In this document: positions 1-8,999 of the stretch, piece by piece
Position numbering within the stretch: the first letter of the stretch is position 1
Layout of the letters: every line of letters begins with the position of its first letter
Origin: Streptomonospora salina
Lineage (GTDB): Bacteria; Actinomycetota; Actinomycetes; Streptosporangiales; Streptosporangiaceae
Assembly: GCF_014204715.1 (NCBI RefSeq)
Contig: NZ_JACHLY010000001.1
Span: 1,767,001-1,831,000, forward strand
Direction: 5' to 3'
Length of the DNA: 64,000 nucleotides
Position numbers and translations under genes: made by a program
The notes under the pieces: generated by a model
Database searches by the model: none
Seen by the model: only the letters and a program-made list of their open reading frames with translations
Told to the model about the DNA's origin: nothing

Positions 1-1
1 G

Positions 2-1897
2 CGCAACCCCTACTCCGGCATCGGGCCGGAGGCCATCGACACCCCCGAGCACCGCGAGCTCGCGCGGGAGGCCGCCACCGAGCAGATGACGCTGCTGAAG
101 AACGACGGCGCGCTGCCCCTGGACGCCGAGCAGGACGGCGACGTGGCGGTGGTGGGCCCGCTCGCCGACACCCTCTACGAGGACTGGTACAGCGGCACGA
201 TGCCCTACGAGGCCACCCCGGCGGGCGGGATCGCCGACCGGCTCGGCGGGGACGGTTCGGTCACCGCGGCCGAGGGCGCGGACCGCATCCGCCTGACCAC
301 GCCCGAGGGCGGCGCGATCACGGCTTCCTCCGCCGCGGACGGCGGGGCGCTGCGTGTGCAGGACTCCGGCGAAAGCGCCGACGCCCAGGGCATCAGCGTC
401 TTCGAGTGGGGCGAAGGCGTGGTGACTCTGCGCACCGAGGCCAACGGCAAGACCGTGGGCCTGGGCGAAGGCAACCGCCTGTTCAACGACCAGGAGCAGC
501 CCAACGGGTGGTTCGTCCAGCAGCTGTTCCGCTTCGAGGAGGTCGGCGACGGCCAGGTGGTGCTGAAGTACGACGGCTACGACGAGTGGAACCAGAAGTA
601 CGTTTCGGTCGGCGCGGACGGCGCGCTGACCGTCGACGCCGACACCCGCGACCAGGCCGCCCGCTTCGAGAAGGAGACGCTGGCCGACGGCGCCGACCAG
701 GCCGTCGAGGAGGCTTCCGGCGCGGACGCGGCGGTGGTCGTCGTGGGCAACATGCCCTTCATCAACGCCCGCGAGACCGACGACCGCGAGGACATCGCGC
801 TGCCGAAGGCGCAGCGGGAGCTGGTCCGGGCGGTCACCGAGGCCAACCCGAACACCGTGGTGGTGCTGGAGTCCAGCTACCCGCAGGCGATGCCCTGGGC
901 GCAGGAGAACGCCCCGGCGCTGCTGTGGACCTCCCACGCCGGCCAGGAGACCGGGAACGCGTTGGCGTCGGTGCTCTACGGCGACGCCAACCCGGCGGGC
1001 CGGCTGCCGCAGACCTGGTACCGGTCGGCCGAGGACCTCCCGGCCATGAACGACTACGACGTCATCGACTCGGGGCACACGTACCAGTACTTCGAGGGCG
1101 ATCCGCTGTACGCGTTCGGGCACGGGCTGTCCTACACCGATTTCGAGTACGGCAAGCCCGAGCTGGACCGCAAGCGGATCGGCGCGGACGGCACGGTGAC
1201 GGTACGGGTGCCGGTGACCAACACCGGAGAGCGCGGCGGCGACGAGGTGGTGCAGCTCTACACCAGCCAGAAGCGTTCGCGGGTGCAGCAGCCGGCCAAG
1301 GAGCTGCGCGACTTCGAGCGGGTGCACGTCGAGGCCGGTGAGACCGCCGCGGTGGAGTTGGAGATCGACGCGGCCGATCTGGCGTTCTGGGACGTCACGA
1401 GCGGATCGATGGTCGTGGAGCGGGCGAAGCACGACGTGCTGGTCGGGTCCTCGTCCGCAGACATCCGGCGCACGGCCCGCATCAAGGTCGACGGGGAGCG
1501 CATCCCGCCCCGCGACCTGTCCGACGACATCCGCGCTGCCGACTTCGACCGGTACTCGCCGGGCGCCGAGCTGGTCGACGAGACCAAGGCACAGGGCGAC
1601 GCCGTCGAGGGGGCGGAGGGCGACTGGATCGCCTTCGACGACTCCGATCTGCGCGGTCTGTCGTCGTTCACCGCCCGGACGGCCCGGTCCCAGGACGGTG
1701 CGGCGGGCCTGGAGGTCCGCGTCGGCTCGCCCGAGGGGCGCCTGCTCGGCACCGCCGAGGTGCCCGCCACCGGCGGCGTGTACGCGTACACCGAGACGAC
1801 GACCGAGCTGAAGCGGACCGGCGGCCGGCACCGCGACGTCTACCTGGTCTTCACCGGGGACCTGCGGCTGAGCGGATTCTCCCTGACCACGGGGTAG
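2..1897 (+). CDS. Glycoside hydrolase family 3 protein, C-terminal part (5' end outside window)
   Basis: The reading frame is open from base 2, so only the C-terminal 631 residues are visible. It hydrolyses beta-glycosidic bonds if it acts like its family; the substrate cannot be told. After the LLKNDGALPLD motif that opens the GH3 C-terminal domain comes an inserted stretch (about residues 95-225) with repeated short hydrophobic strands and NGKTVG / NQKYVSV motifs like a fascin-type beta-trefoil. The GH3 C domain then resumes; NARETDDREDIALP carries the likely acid/base Glu. A fibronectin-III-like domain (GHGLSYTDFEY onward) and a C-terminal CBM6-like module (GDWIAFDDSDL to the end) follow. 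Export is likely, but the signal peptide would lie outside the window. A strong hairpin follows the stop. Confidence 0.88.
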   Translation, partial: RNPYSGIGPEAIDTPEHRELAREAATEQMTLLKNDGALPLDAEQDGDVAVVGPLADTLYEDWYSGTMPYEATPAGGIADRLGGDGSVTAAEGADRIRLTTPEGGAITASSAADGGALRVQDSGESADAQGISVFEWGEGVVTLRTEANGKTVGLGEGNRLFNDQEQPNGWFVQQLFRFEEVGDGQVVLKYDGYDEWNQKYVSVGADGALTVDADTRDQAARFEKETLADGADQAVEEASGADAAVVVVGNMPFINARETDDREDIALPKAQRELVRAVTEANPNTVVVLESSYPQAMPWAQENAPALLWTSHAGQETGNALASVLYGDANPAGRLPQTWYRSAEDLPAMNDYDVIDSGHTYQYFEGDPLYAFGHGLSYTDFEYGKPELDRKRIGADGTVTVRVPVTNTGERGGDEVVQLYTSQKRSRVQQPAKELRDFERVHVEAGETAAVELEIDAADLAFWDVTSGSMVVERAKHDVLVGSSSADIRRTARIKVDGERIPPRDLSDDIRAADFDRYSPGAELVDETKAQGDAVEGAEGDWIAFDDSDLRGLSSFTARTARSQDGAAGLEVRVGSPEGRLLGTAEVPATGGVYAYTETTTELKRTGGRHRDVYLVFTGDLRLSGFSLTTG

Positions 1898-1923
1898 TCC
1901 GGGACGGCGGAACCGCACTCTCA

Positions 1924-1953
1924 GGGCCGGCCCCGCAGCGGCGGGGCCGGCCC
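1924..1953 (+). terminator. Hairpin terminator after the GH3 gene
   Basis: A perfect 13-bp inverted repeat (1924-1936 with 1941-1953) and a 4-nt loop lie 26 bp after the stop. There is no T-run, as is usual in high-GC actinobacteria. Confidence 0.6.
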
Positions 1954-2205
1954 GCTCGTGTCCGGGGCCCACGCGGCCCTCGCTCGTGGCCGCCGGCGGG
2001 CGGTCCTCGACGGCGGCGGTCGTGCGACGACCCCGGTAGCGGCCGGAGAGGCTGCCCGGGGACGTGTAAACAGCATCTTTAATGTCGGCTTTGATTGCTT
2101 AACGCCCGTATTGCGCCTTGTTATGGCGGTAACTATCACTATGACGCTTCGGGTGCACCTTCGCCGAGCGCCACCGAAGCCGCAGCGATTCGGGAGGGAT
2201 TCGCG
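1954..2205 (+). promoter_or_regulatory. AT-rich upstream region of the PRC-barrel gene
   Basis: No gene is seen here. Roughly 2066-2150 is conspicuously AT-rich for this genome and ends about 55 bp before the PRC-barrel gene, so it probably holds the promoter. A GTTA...TAAC inverted pair lies near 2120-2135. I could not fix convincing -35/-10 boxes. Confidence 0.35.
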
Positions 2206-3231
2206 ATGGCGACACAACTGGGCGCGGGGCGGCTGATCGGCCACCGCGTCCTGGACAACCAGGGCAGCAGCGTCGGGAAGATCGGCGAGGTCTACTACGA
2301 CGACGAAACCGATGTCGCGAAGTGGGTGACGGTCCGGACCGGCCTCTTCGGCACCCGGGAGAGCTTCGTGCCGCTTCAGGAGGCCGACCAGGTCGAAGAC
2401 GACATCCAGGTCCCCTACGACCGCCAGACCGTCAAGGACGCGCCGCACTTCGACGCCGGCCAGCACATCTCGGCCGACGAGGAGAGGCGGATCTTCGAGC
2501 ACTACGAGCGGGCGCGCTCCGGCGTCCCCGGACAGCGCGGAAGCTCTGAGGAGATGCCCGCAGGCGAGACGGAAGACGGCCGCCGCTCGGCCTCTGGCAC
2601 GGGCGCGGGCACGATGGAGGCGGAGACCGGGACGGGCGCGGCGGCCGCGGACACCGCCGAGGCGGAGACCGGAATGCGCCCGGACGCCGGAACCGGCACC
2701 GACGAAGCACGTGCCGCCGGCGCCGCCGGAACGGACATGCCCGGATCGGCGCCGGACGCCGCCGCCGACACGGCCGAATCCGGTTCCGGGACCGCCGCCG
2801 ACACGGCGGCCGGCGCCGAAGCCGCTGCGGGCGCGGAGAGCGAGACGGGCTCCGGCGCGGAGGCGGCCGTGATGACGCGCTTCGAGGAGCTGGTCCGCGT
2901 CAGCACCGAGCGCGCGGAGTCCGGCCGCGTCCGCCTGCGCAAGCACGTCGAAACCGAGGAGTTCCAGGAGACCGTGCACCTGACCCGCGAGGAGATCACC
3001 GTAGAACGCGAGCCCGTGGAGGGCTCCGGACACGGCGACACCCGGATGGAGGCCGACGACCAGGAGATCGTTCTGTACGAGGAGCACGCCACGATCTCGA
3101 AGGAGTCCGTTCCCGTCGAGCGGGTCCGTGTCCGCAAGCACGAAGTCACCGAGCGGCAGCCGGTCCGCGGCGAGCGGCGCAAGGAACGCGTCGAACTGGA
3201 GGACGAGGACTTCCAGGAACCGCCCCGGTAG
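2206..3231 (+). CDS. PRC-barrel and DUF2382 (YsnF-type) stress protein
   Basis: 341 residues. The ATG at 2206 follows a GGGAGG ribosome site at 2193 and fits the start of the PRC-barrel domain (about residues 8-80, GHRVLDNQGSSVGKI). A long Ala/Glu/Thr-rich, probably disordered linker (about 115-220) leads to the C-terminal DUF2382 domain (about 230-341), rich in charged beta-strands such as RVRLRKHVETEEFQE and KESVPVERVRVRKHEV. Family members are cytoplasmic general-stress proteins of unknown biochemical role; PRC-barrels often mediate protein or RNA contacts. The gene stands alone, preceded by an AT-rich leader. The role in stress is known only from the family. Confidence 0.87.
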   Translation: MATQLGAGRLIGHRVLDNQGSSVGKIGEVYYDDETDVAKWVTVRTGLFGTRESFVPLQEADQVEDDIQVPYDRQTVKDAPHFDAGQHISADEERRIFEHYERARSGVPGQRGSSEEMPAGETEDGRRSASGTGAGTMEAETGTGAAAADTAEAETGMRPDAGTGTDEARAAGAAGTDMPGSAPDAAADTAESGSGTAADTAAGAEAAAGAESETGSGAEAAVMTRFEELVRVSTERAESGRVRLRKHVETEEFQETVHLTREEITVEREPVEGSGHGDTRMEADDQEIVLYEEHATISKESVPVERVRVRKHEVTERQPVRGERRKERVELEDEDFQEPPR

Positions 3232-3401
3232 CGGAGCGGGTGAGCACCGCCGTCCGCGACCCGAGCGCGGACGGGGCGGCCCCGACGTTCCCGCGTCGCG
3301 GCGGTGGTGTGCTGATGCGGCGCCGCTCGAAGCGGACCCGCTCGCGCCGCCGGCCCTCGCCGGGGACCCGGCCCCTGTTTTCGAGGAACCCCGGCGCCCG
3401 A

Positions 3402-3965
3402 TCACGGGGTGTCGACGGTGTAGTCCAGGTACACGGTTCCGTTGGCGAAGCGGCGCTCGTCCCGCAGTGCCAGATCGAGGCGGAGCCCGTCGGGCAGGGC
3501 GCGGGCGCCGCCGCCGACCACCGCCGGGACGAGGTACAGGCAGCACCGGTCGACCAGCCCCGCTTGGAAAGCGTGGGCGGCGAGTCGGGGCCCGGAGACG
3601 GAGATGTCGCTGCCGGCCTCGGCTTTGAGGCGGCGGATCCCGTCGGGGTCGAAGCGCCGCTGGAGGCGGGTCCTGGCGGTGGAAGGGCCGTCGAGCGTGG
3701 TCGAGTACACGATCTTGTCGGCGCGCTGCCAGATGCCCGCGAAGTCGCGCATGCGGGACGACTGCTCGGCCAGCGACGGGTCGGTCTCCCAGCCGACCAT
3801 CATCTCATACATCCGGCGGCCGTAGAGATGCGTGCCGACCGGGCGCTCCTGGTCGTTGACGAAGGCCATCACCTCCGCGTCGGGCACCGCCCAATCGAAG
3901 CGGCCCTCGGCGTCGGCGATGTAGCCGTCCACCGACGCGATCATCGAATAGACCAGTTCGGCCAC
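3402..3965 (-). CDS. Dihydrofolate reductase family protein (RibD C-terminal-like)
   Basis: 187 residues, close to the usual length of the small YwjB/YyaP-type reductases. Seen in sequence: N-terminal MAELVYSMIASVDGYIADA (the conserved S-x-DG-I motif), the R-x-MYEMM helix near residue 52 and the C-terminal VVGGGARALPDG motif of the RibD C-terminal fold. These enzymes bind NADPH, but their substrates are mostly unknown; no folate role should be assumed. It is convergent with the PRC-barrel gene and apparently monocistronic. Confidence 0.85.
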   Translation of the reverse strand: MAELVYSMIASVDGYIADAEGRFDWAVPDAEVMAFVNDQERPVGTHLYGRRMYEMMVGWETDPSLAEQSSRMRDFAGIWQRADKIVYSTTLDGPSTARTRLQRRFDPDGIRRLKAEAGSDISVSGPRLAAHAFQAGLVDRCCLYLVPAVVGGGARALPDGLRLDLALRDERRFANGTVYLDYTVDTP

Positions 3966-4101
3966 CGTGCACCGCCCTTCCTCGGTCGGCCGCCGCAGCG
4001 GATCGGCAGCGGCTCGTCGCGGCGAGCCTAGACCGCGGCGCCGACGAACGGGCCGCGGCGCACCCGCCGCACCGCCCGCAGCGTCTCCAGGGGCGGCGGC
4101 A

Positions 4102-4341
4102 CTACCCGCGCCGGGCCAGGTAGGCCACCGCTGCCGGGTACAGCAGGATCAGCACGAGGAACTGCGTAGTGACGAACCCCTGCGCGTCGGCGTCGAACAG
4201 CAGCGACGCGTAGGCGGCGACCGTGCTGGGCGGCAGGGCGACGGCGCCGAGGACGGCGAACGCGCCCGTGGTCAGCGCCCGGTCGCGCTCGTCCAGATGG
4301 CTGCCCGTGGCGTCCGATGGAATGTCAAGCCCACTTGTCAC
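4102..4341 (-). CDS. Small two-helix membrane protein, unknown function
   Basis: 79 residues from a GTG start with no clear ribosome site, so the gene itself is only moderately sure. The N-terminus is polar. Two hydrophobic segments follow (about residues 28-48 and 55-74), and the protein ends in a positive ARRG tail that would lie inside the cell. I recognise no family. It lies downstream of pckG but beyond a strong hairpin, so it is probably not cotranscribed with it. Confidence 0.42.
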   Translation of the reverse strand: MTSGLDIPSDATGSHLDERDRALTTGAFAVLGAVALPPSTVAAYASLLFDADAQGFVTTQFLVLILLYPAAVAYLARRG

Positions 4342-4360
4342 CTCGGGCGGTGCGCAGTAC

Positions 4361-4415
4361 GACGGCCGGCGAGGGCGCGGAGGGGGCGGCCTCCCTCCGG
4401 CCCTCGCCGGCCGTC
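4361..4415 (-). terminator. Hairpin terminator after pckG
   Basis: A perfect 16-bp inverted repeat (4361-4376 with 4400-4415) whose 23-nt middle can itself pair (GGAGG/CCTCC). It lies 170 bp beyond the pckG stop on the minus strand. Confidence 0.55.
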
Positions 4416-4584
4416 AGCGTGGCGGACCGGGCGCTCCGCTGCACCGCGATCCGTCGGTACCGCCGGCACGGCCCCACCCCTGGTGCGCCCGCCGTGCGGC
4501 GGCGCGGCGCGGGGGCCCTGTCAGCGGCGCCGCCGGGCCCGTCCGCCCTGTCGCCACGCGGGGCGGGCGGACCCGGCGGCGGGC

Positions 4585-6399
4585 TCAGCCCAGCCGGTTG
4601 AGCAGCGCGTTGTACTCGTCCCACAGCTCGCCGGGCAGCTGATCGCCGAAGGTCTTGAAGAACTCCGGGATCAGCGAGGCTTCCTCGCGCCAGGTTTCGG
4701 AGTCGACCGAGAGCAGGAACTCCAGGTCCGCGCGCGAGATGTCGAGTCCGCTCGTGTCCAGCGACTCGGGCGTGGGGACGTTGCCGATCGGGGTGCGCCG
4801 CGCCTGTGCCGTGCCGTCGAGGCGCTCGACGATCCACTTCAGCACCCGGCCGTTCTCGCTGAAGCCCGGCCAGACGATGCGGCCGTCGGCGTCCTTGCGG
4901 AACCAGTTGACGTAGAAGATCCGCGGCAGCTTCTCCGGGTCGGTCGCCCGGCCCGTCTCCAGCCAGTGGCCGAAGTAGTCGCCCATGTTGTAGCCGCAGA
5001 ACGGCAGCATGGCGAAGGGGTCGCGGCGCAGCTCGCCGACCGTGCCCTCGGCCGCCGCCGTCTTCTCCGAGGCGACGTTGGCGCCCAGGAACACGCCGTG
5101 CTGCCAGTCGAAGGACTCGTTGGCCAGCGGCACCGCGGTGGCCCGGCGCCCGCCGAACAGGATCGCCGAGATCGGGACGCCGGCGGGGTCCTCCCACTCC
5201 GGAGCGATCGTCGGCGCCTGGCCGGCCGGCGTGGTGAACCGCGCGTTGGGGTGGGCGGCGGGCTCGTCGGAGTCCGGCGTCCAGTCGCGGCCCTTCCAGT
5301 CGATCAGGTGGGCCGGAGGCTCGTCGGTGAGCCCTTCCCACCACACGTCGCCGTCGTCGGTGAGGGCGACGTTGGTGAAGATGCTGTTGCCCCACAGCGC
5401 CTCGACGGCGTTGCGGTTGGTGGAGTCCCCGGTGCCCGGCGCGACGCCGAAGAACCCGGCCTCGGGGTTGATGGCCCGCAGCCGGCCTTCGTCGTCGTAG
5501 CGCATCCAGGCGATGTCGTCGCCGACCGTCTCGACCTTCCAGCCGGGCAGCGTCGGCGCGAGCATCGCGAGGTTGGTCTTTCCGCAGGCGCTGGGGAAGG
5601 CGGCCGCGATGTAGCGGGCCTCCCCCTGCGGCGGGGTGACCTTGAGGATCAGCATGTGCTCGGCGAGCCAGCCCTCGTCGCGTGCCATCACCGAGGCGAT
5701 GCGCAGCGCGTAGCACTTCTTGCCCAGCAGCGCGTTGCCGCCGTAGCCGGATCCGAACGACCAGATCTCGCGCGTCTCCGGGAAGTGCGAGATGTACTTG
5801 GTGCTGTTGCAGGGCCAGGGGACGTCCGGCCGGCCCGGCTCCAGCGGGGCGCCGACGGAGTGCACGGCCTTCACGAACGAGCCGCGCTCCTCGATCAGCC
5901 GCAGGGCCGGCTCGCCCATGCGCGCCATGATCCGCATGGAGACGACGACGTAGGGCGAGTCGGTGATCTCCACGCCCAACTGGGAGATGTCGCCGCCCAG
6001 CGGGCCCATGCAGAACGGGACGACGTACATGGTGCGGCCGCGCATGCAGCCGTCGTAGACGTCGGCGAACGTCGCCCGCATCTCGGCGGGGTCGACCCAG
6101 TTGTTGGTGGGACCGGCGTCCTGCTCACGCTCGGAGCAGATGAACGTGCGGTCCTCGACCCGCGCGACGTCGCCGGGGTCCGACCGGCAGTAGAAGCTGT
6201 TGGGCCTCAGTTCCGGGTTGAGGCGGACGAACGTGCCCTTCTCGACCAATAGACCGGTGAGTAGCTCCCACTCGGCCTCCGAACCGTCGCACCACACGAC
6301 CTCGTCCGGCCGTGTCAGGTCCGCTACCTCGCGAACCCAATCGGTAAGTTCCTCGTGGTCCGTGGGGGCCACATCCCGGCCCGTCACTTGTTGCGACAC
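4585..6399 (-). CDS. pckG: Phosphoenolpyruvate carboxykinase (GTP)
   Basis: 604 residues, full length for the GTP-dependent class. It converts oxaloacetate and GTP to phosphoenolpyruvate, CO2 and GDP in the cytoplasm, the entry step of gluconeogenesis. Visible signatures are the kinase P-loop FPSACGKTN (about 268-276) with the hyper-reactive Cys, [13 protein letters not shown], the [11 protein letters not shown] stretch and the C-terminal NWFRKD and [11 protein letters not shown] motifs. The ATG start gives the usual N-terminus. Operator-like palindromes lie 75-95 bp upstream (6474-6493), so regulation by a GntR-type factor is plausible. A strong hairpin ends the unit. Confidence 0.97.
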   Translation of the reverse strand: MSQQVTGRDVAPTDHEELTDWVREVADLTRPDEVVWCDGSEAEWELLTGLLVEKGTFVRLNPELRPNSFYCRSDPGDVARVEDRTFICSEREQDAGPTNNWVDPAEMRATFADVYDGCMRGRTMYVVPFCMGPLGGDISQLGVEITDSPYVVVSMRIMARMGEPALRLIEERGSFVKAVHSVGAPLEPGRPDVPWPCNSTKYISHFPETREIWSFGSGYGGNALLGKKCYALRIASVMARDEGWLAEHMLILKVTPPQGEARYIAAAFPSACGKTNLAMLAPTLPGWKVETVGDDIAWMRYDDEGRLRAINPEAGFFGVAPGTGDSTNRNAVEALWGNSIFTNVALTDDGDVWWEGLTDEPPAHLIDWKGRDWTPDSDEPAAHPNARFTTPAGQAPTIAPEWEDPAGVPISAILFGGRRATAVPLANESFDWQHGVFLGANVASEKTAAAEGTVGELRRDPFAMLPFCGYNMGDYFGHWLETGRATDPEKLPRIFYVNWFRKDADGRIVWPGFSENGRVLKWIVERLDGTAQARRTPIGNVPTPESLDTSGLDISRADLEFLLSVDSETWREEASLIPEFFKTFGDQLPGELWDEYNALLNRLG

Positions 6400-6473
6400 A
6401 GCGGCTCCTTCGTCAACGTCAGGTCCGCATCATCGTCGACCCCGCGCCGATCAGGCTAGTTGGCCTAGACAGC

Positions 6474-6493
6474 TGGTTTAGACCAATGGTCTA
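6474..6493 (-). promoter_or_regulatory. Nested GntR/DasR-like operator upstream of pckG
   Basis: TGGTTTAGACCA (6474-6485) overlaps TAGACCAATGGTCTA (6479-6493), giving three TGGTYTA half-sites in 20 bp. The first matches the DasR site as I recall it (ACTGGTCTAGACCACT) at 13 of 16 positions. It lies 75 bp before the pckG start. Binding is inferred. Confidence 0.5.
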
Positions 6494-6926
6494 TTGAGTC
6501 GCGATTCCCCTGCCCATCCCCGAATCCGGCGGCACCGCGCCGCGCCGCGGCGGCCCGACCACGGCGGTCGCGCCGCCGCGCGCCGACCGGGCCGCGCGGA
6601 GGCGCCGACGCACCCCCGCGGCCACCCGCGCGCCGACGCCGAACGGACGCCCGGCGACGCGAACCGTCGGCGAAACTTCATGGTTTCCGCAGGTCAGAAC
6701 AGCAAAAGAACGATGCCGGCATGCGGAGGCGCCGCAGTCGCGCCGACCGCGGCCGGCCGGTCGACAGCGGCCCCTCGCCGCGCGGACGGCCTCCGTCCGG
6801 GCCGCCCGGACCGCCCGACCGGAGGGCGGCATGATTCGCATCACATCGAAGTGGCACAGCGGTGCCGGCCGGCCGCGTCCGGTCGGCGCAGCGCCTCGGG
6901 ATACGGGCCGGGCCGCAGCGGGAAGC
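6494..6926. other. Intergenic stretch without a recognised gene
   Basis: 433 bp between the pckG operator region and the lipoprotein gene terminator. Open frames here have no ribosome site, are rich in Arg/Pro and resemble nothing known. I see no gene or RNA. Confidence 0.5.
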
Positions 6927-6940
6927 GGGAGGAACCTCCC
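6927..6940 (-). terminator. Short hairpin after the lipoprotein gene
   Basis: GGGAGG-AA-CCTCCC directly after the stop codon at 6944; a 6-bp stem that one bulge could lengthen. Confidence 0.35.
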
Positions 6941-6943
6941 CGC

Positions 6944-7489
6944 CTAATCGCCGCGCGGGCCACCGGTGCCGTCTTCGGCGCCGTACGGCAGGTCCTCGGC
7001 CCGCTCGCCCGACGGCCGCACCGCGAACCAGGTGCCGTCGACGCCCTGGCCGTTGACGTCGCCCGGGTCGACGTCGCCGGAGAACCGGTACAGCGGCTTG
7101 CCCGACAGCGTGACCTGGGTGCCGCCCCCGGTGCGCTCCATCCGGCCCGCCAGATCCTCGTCGACGCCGTCGGTGGAGAGCCGCCCGTCCGCGAGCGCCG
7201 GCGGCCACTGCTCGGCGCACCCGCCTGTGCAGGCGGAATAGGACGGATCGGAGCCGTCGCCGGTGTAGGTGTAGAGCGTGTAGCCGTCGGAGTCGGTGAC
7301 CACACTGCCGGCCGCGGTGTCGCCGGCGACGCCGAGCGTGGCCGCGACCTCGCTCGAAGCGTCCTCGCCCGGAAGGTCGGGTGTGTCACTGACGCCGCCC
7401 TCGGACAGGTCCGCGCCGCATCCCGAGGCCGCGAGCACCGCGGTCGCACCCGCGGCCAGGTGCAGCCTGATCGCGCTGGAGCTCCCCAC
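6944..7489 (-). CDS. Secreted-repeat lipoprotein (COG4315 / Lipoprotein_15 type)
   Basis: 181 residues from a GTG at 7489 preceded by AAGGGGA. An in-frame start further upstream would put an odd 20-residue Arg/Gly tail before the signal peptide. The signal peptide ends in the lipobox LAASGC (Cys about 24), so the protein is a membrane-anchored lipoprotein facing outward. Two copies of the secreted repeat follow: one around GYTLYTYTGDGSD...CTGGCAEQWPP and a second around GKPLYRFSGDVDPGD. The family is common in actinobacteria, often near redox proteins, and has no settled function. No such partner lies beside it here. Confidence 0.85.
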   Translation of the reverse strand: MGSSSAIRLHLAAGATAVLAASGCGADLSEGGVSDTPDLPGEDASSEVAATLGVAGDTAAGSVVTDSDGYTLYTYTGDGSDPSYSACTGGCAEQWPPALADGRLSTDGVDEDLAGRMERTGGGTQVTLSGKPLYRFSGDVDPGDVNGQGVDGTWFAVRPSGERAEDLPYGAEDGTGGPRGD

Positions 7490-7697
7490 GCCGCATTCCC
7501 CTTCCGTCGCTCTGCCGGCGTCCGCGGATCGGCGGCCCGGATCCGGCACAGGCCCCGGACCGGCGGACGGACCGCCCCCGCGCCACCGAACGTATCGGCG
7601 ACGGCGCGCTCCGGAAGCGACTTCACCGAAGTATTACCGGGTTTGACGGGGATTTCGGCTCGCGGCCTCCGCACTGGCGGGGCCGGCCGCCCGCGGG

Positions 7698-7734
7698 GTG
7701 CGGGGCCGGTCAGCCGCGGCGGCCGGCCCCGCAC
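7698..7734 (-). terminator. Hairpin terminator of the acyl-CoA dehydrogenase cluster
   Basis: A 12-bp perfect stem (7698-7709 with 7723-7734), loop 13 nt, 28 bp past the stop of the last gene of the three-gene minus-strand cluster. Confidence 0.55.
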
Positions 7735-7761
7735 GATCGCAGAAGAAGGCGCAGCGCGGCC

Positions 7762-8988
7762 CTATCCCGCGCTGCGGGCCAGGTACGGCTTCAGCTCGCG
7801 GCGCGCGATGGAGCGGAAGTGCACCTCGTCGGGACCGTCGGCCAACCGCAGCGTGCGGTTGGCGGCCCACAGCTGGGCGAGCGGGACGTCGTCGGAGACG
7901 CCCGCGCCGCCGTGCACTTGGATCGCGTCGTCGAGCACGTCCTGCACCATCCGCGGCACCTCGGCCTTGATCGCCGAGATCTCGGTGCGCGCGCCCTTGT
8001 TCCCGACGGTGTCCATCAGCCACGCGGTCTTGAGGACCAGCAGCCGGGCCTGTTCGATGCGCACCCGCGCCCGCGCGATCGACTCGCGCACCACGCCCTG
8101 CTCGGCCAGCGGCTTGCCGAAGGCGACCCGCTCGGCGGCGCGGGAGCACATGAGCTCCAGCGCGCGCTCGGCGACGCCGATGGAGCGCATGCAGTGGTGG
8201 ATGCGTCCGGGCCCCAGCCGCTCCTGCGCGATGCGGAAGCCCTCGCCCTCGCCGAGCAGGATGTTGCTCTTGGGCACGCGCACGCCGGTGAAGGAGACCT
8301 CTGCGTGGCCGCCTTTGGTGCTGTCGGTGTAGCCGAAGACGGGCAGCCCGCGCCCGACCTCGACACCCGGGGTGTCCTTGGGCACCAGCACCATGCTCTG
8401 CCTGCGATAGGGATCGGCGTCGGGGTCGGTCACACCCATGACGATCAGCAGTTCGCAGTCGGGGCTGAGCGCACCCGACGTCCACCATTTGCGTCCGTCG
8501 AGCAGGTAGTCGTCGCCGTCGGCGGCGATGCGCAACCGGATGTTGGAAGCGTCGGACGAGGCCACGTCGGGCTCGGTCATGCAGAACGCCGACCGGATCT
8601 CGGCGTTGAGCAGCGGCTCCAACCACCGCTTGCGCTGCTCCTCGGTGCCGAACATGGACAGGATCTCCATGTTGCCGGTATCGGGGGCGGCGCAGTTGAG
8701 GGCGCTGGGCGCGAGTCCGGGCGAACGCCCGGTCATCTCGGCCAGCGGCGCGTACTGCAGGTTGGTCAGCCCGGCGCCGTGGGAACCGGACGGCAGGAAG
8801 AGGTTCCACAGGCCGCGTTCACGCGCCCGGGCCTGCAGGTCCTTGATGACCGGCGGGGCCGACCAGGGGTCGCTGCGCTCGGCGGCCTGCTCGGCGTAGA
8901 CCGGCTCGGCGGGGATGACGTGCTCGTCCATGAACGCGCGCAGGCGCTCCAGGTACTCGCGGGTGGTCTCGTCGTAGGTGAAGTCCAT
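7762..8988 (-). CDS. Acyl-CoA dehydrogenase (ACAD10/11-like)
   Basis: 408 residues, usual length. FAD-dependent enzymes of this family desaturate an acyl-CoA at the alpha-beta position and pass electrons to electron-transfer flavoprotein. Visible are FCMTEPDVASSDA (FAD/acyl loop), RKWWTSGA, the middle beta-domain, ARVRIEQARLLVLKTAW helices and the C-terminal HGGAGVSDDVPLAQLW and LADGPDEVHFRSIAR motifs typical of the ACAD10/11 branch. It begins 11 bp after the SDR gene in the same direction, so the two are cotranscribed. The acyl substrate cannot be read from sequence. Confidence 0.93.
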   Translation of the reverse strand: MDFTYDETTREYLERLRAFMDEHVIPAEPVYAEQAAERSDPWSAPPVIKDLQARARERGLWNLFLPSGSHGAGLTNLQYAPLAEMTGRSPGLAPSALNCAAPDTGNMEILSMFGTEEQRKRWLEPLLNAEIRSAFCMTEPDVASSDASNIRLRIAADGDDYLLDGRKWWTSGALSPDCELLIVMGVTDPDADPYRRQSMVLVPKDTPGVEVGRGLPVFGYTDSTKGGHAEVSFTGVRVPKSNILLGEGEGFRIAQERLGPGRIHHCMRSIGVAERALELMCSRAAERVAFGKPLAEQGVVRESIARARVRIEQARLLVLKTAWLMDTVGNKGARTEISAIKAEVPRMVQDVLDDAIQVHGGAGVSDDVPLAQLWAANRTLRLADGPDEVHFRSIARRELKPYLARSAG

Positions 8989-8999
8989 GCTCGCCTCTC

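Noticed and set aside
3967-6252. A 761-codon plus-strand frame opposite pckG
   Set aside because: Antisense shadow: Arg/Gly/Ala-rich and motif-free, while the minus strand has a complete PEP carboxykinase.
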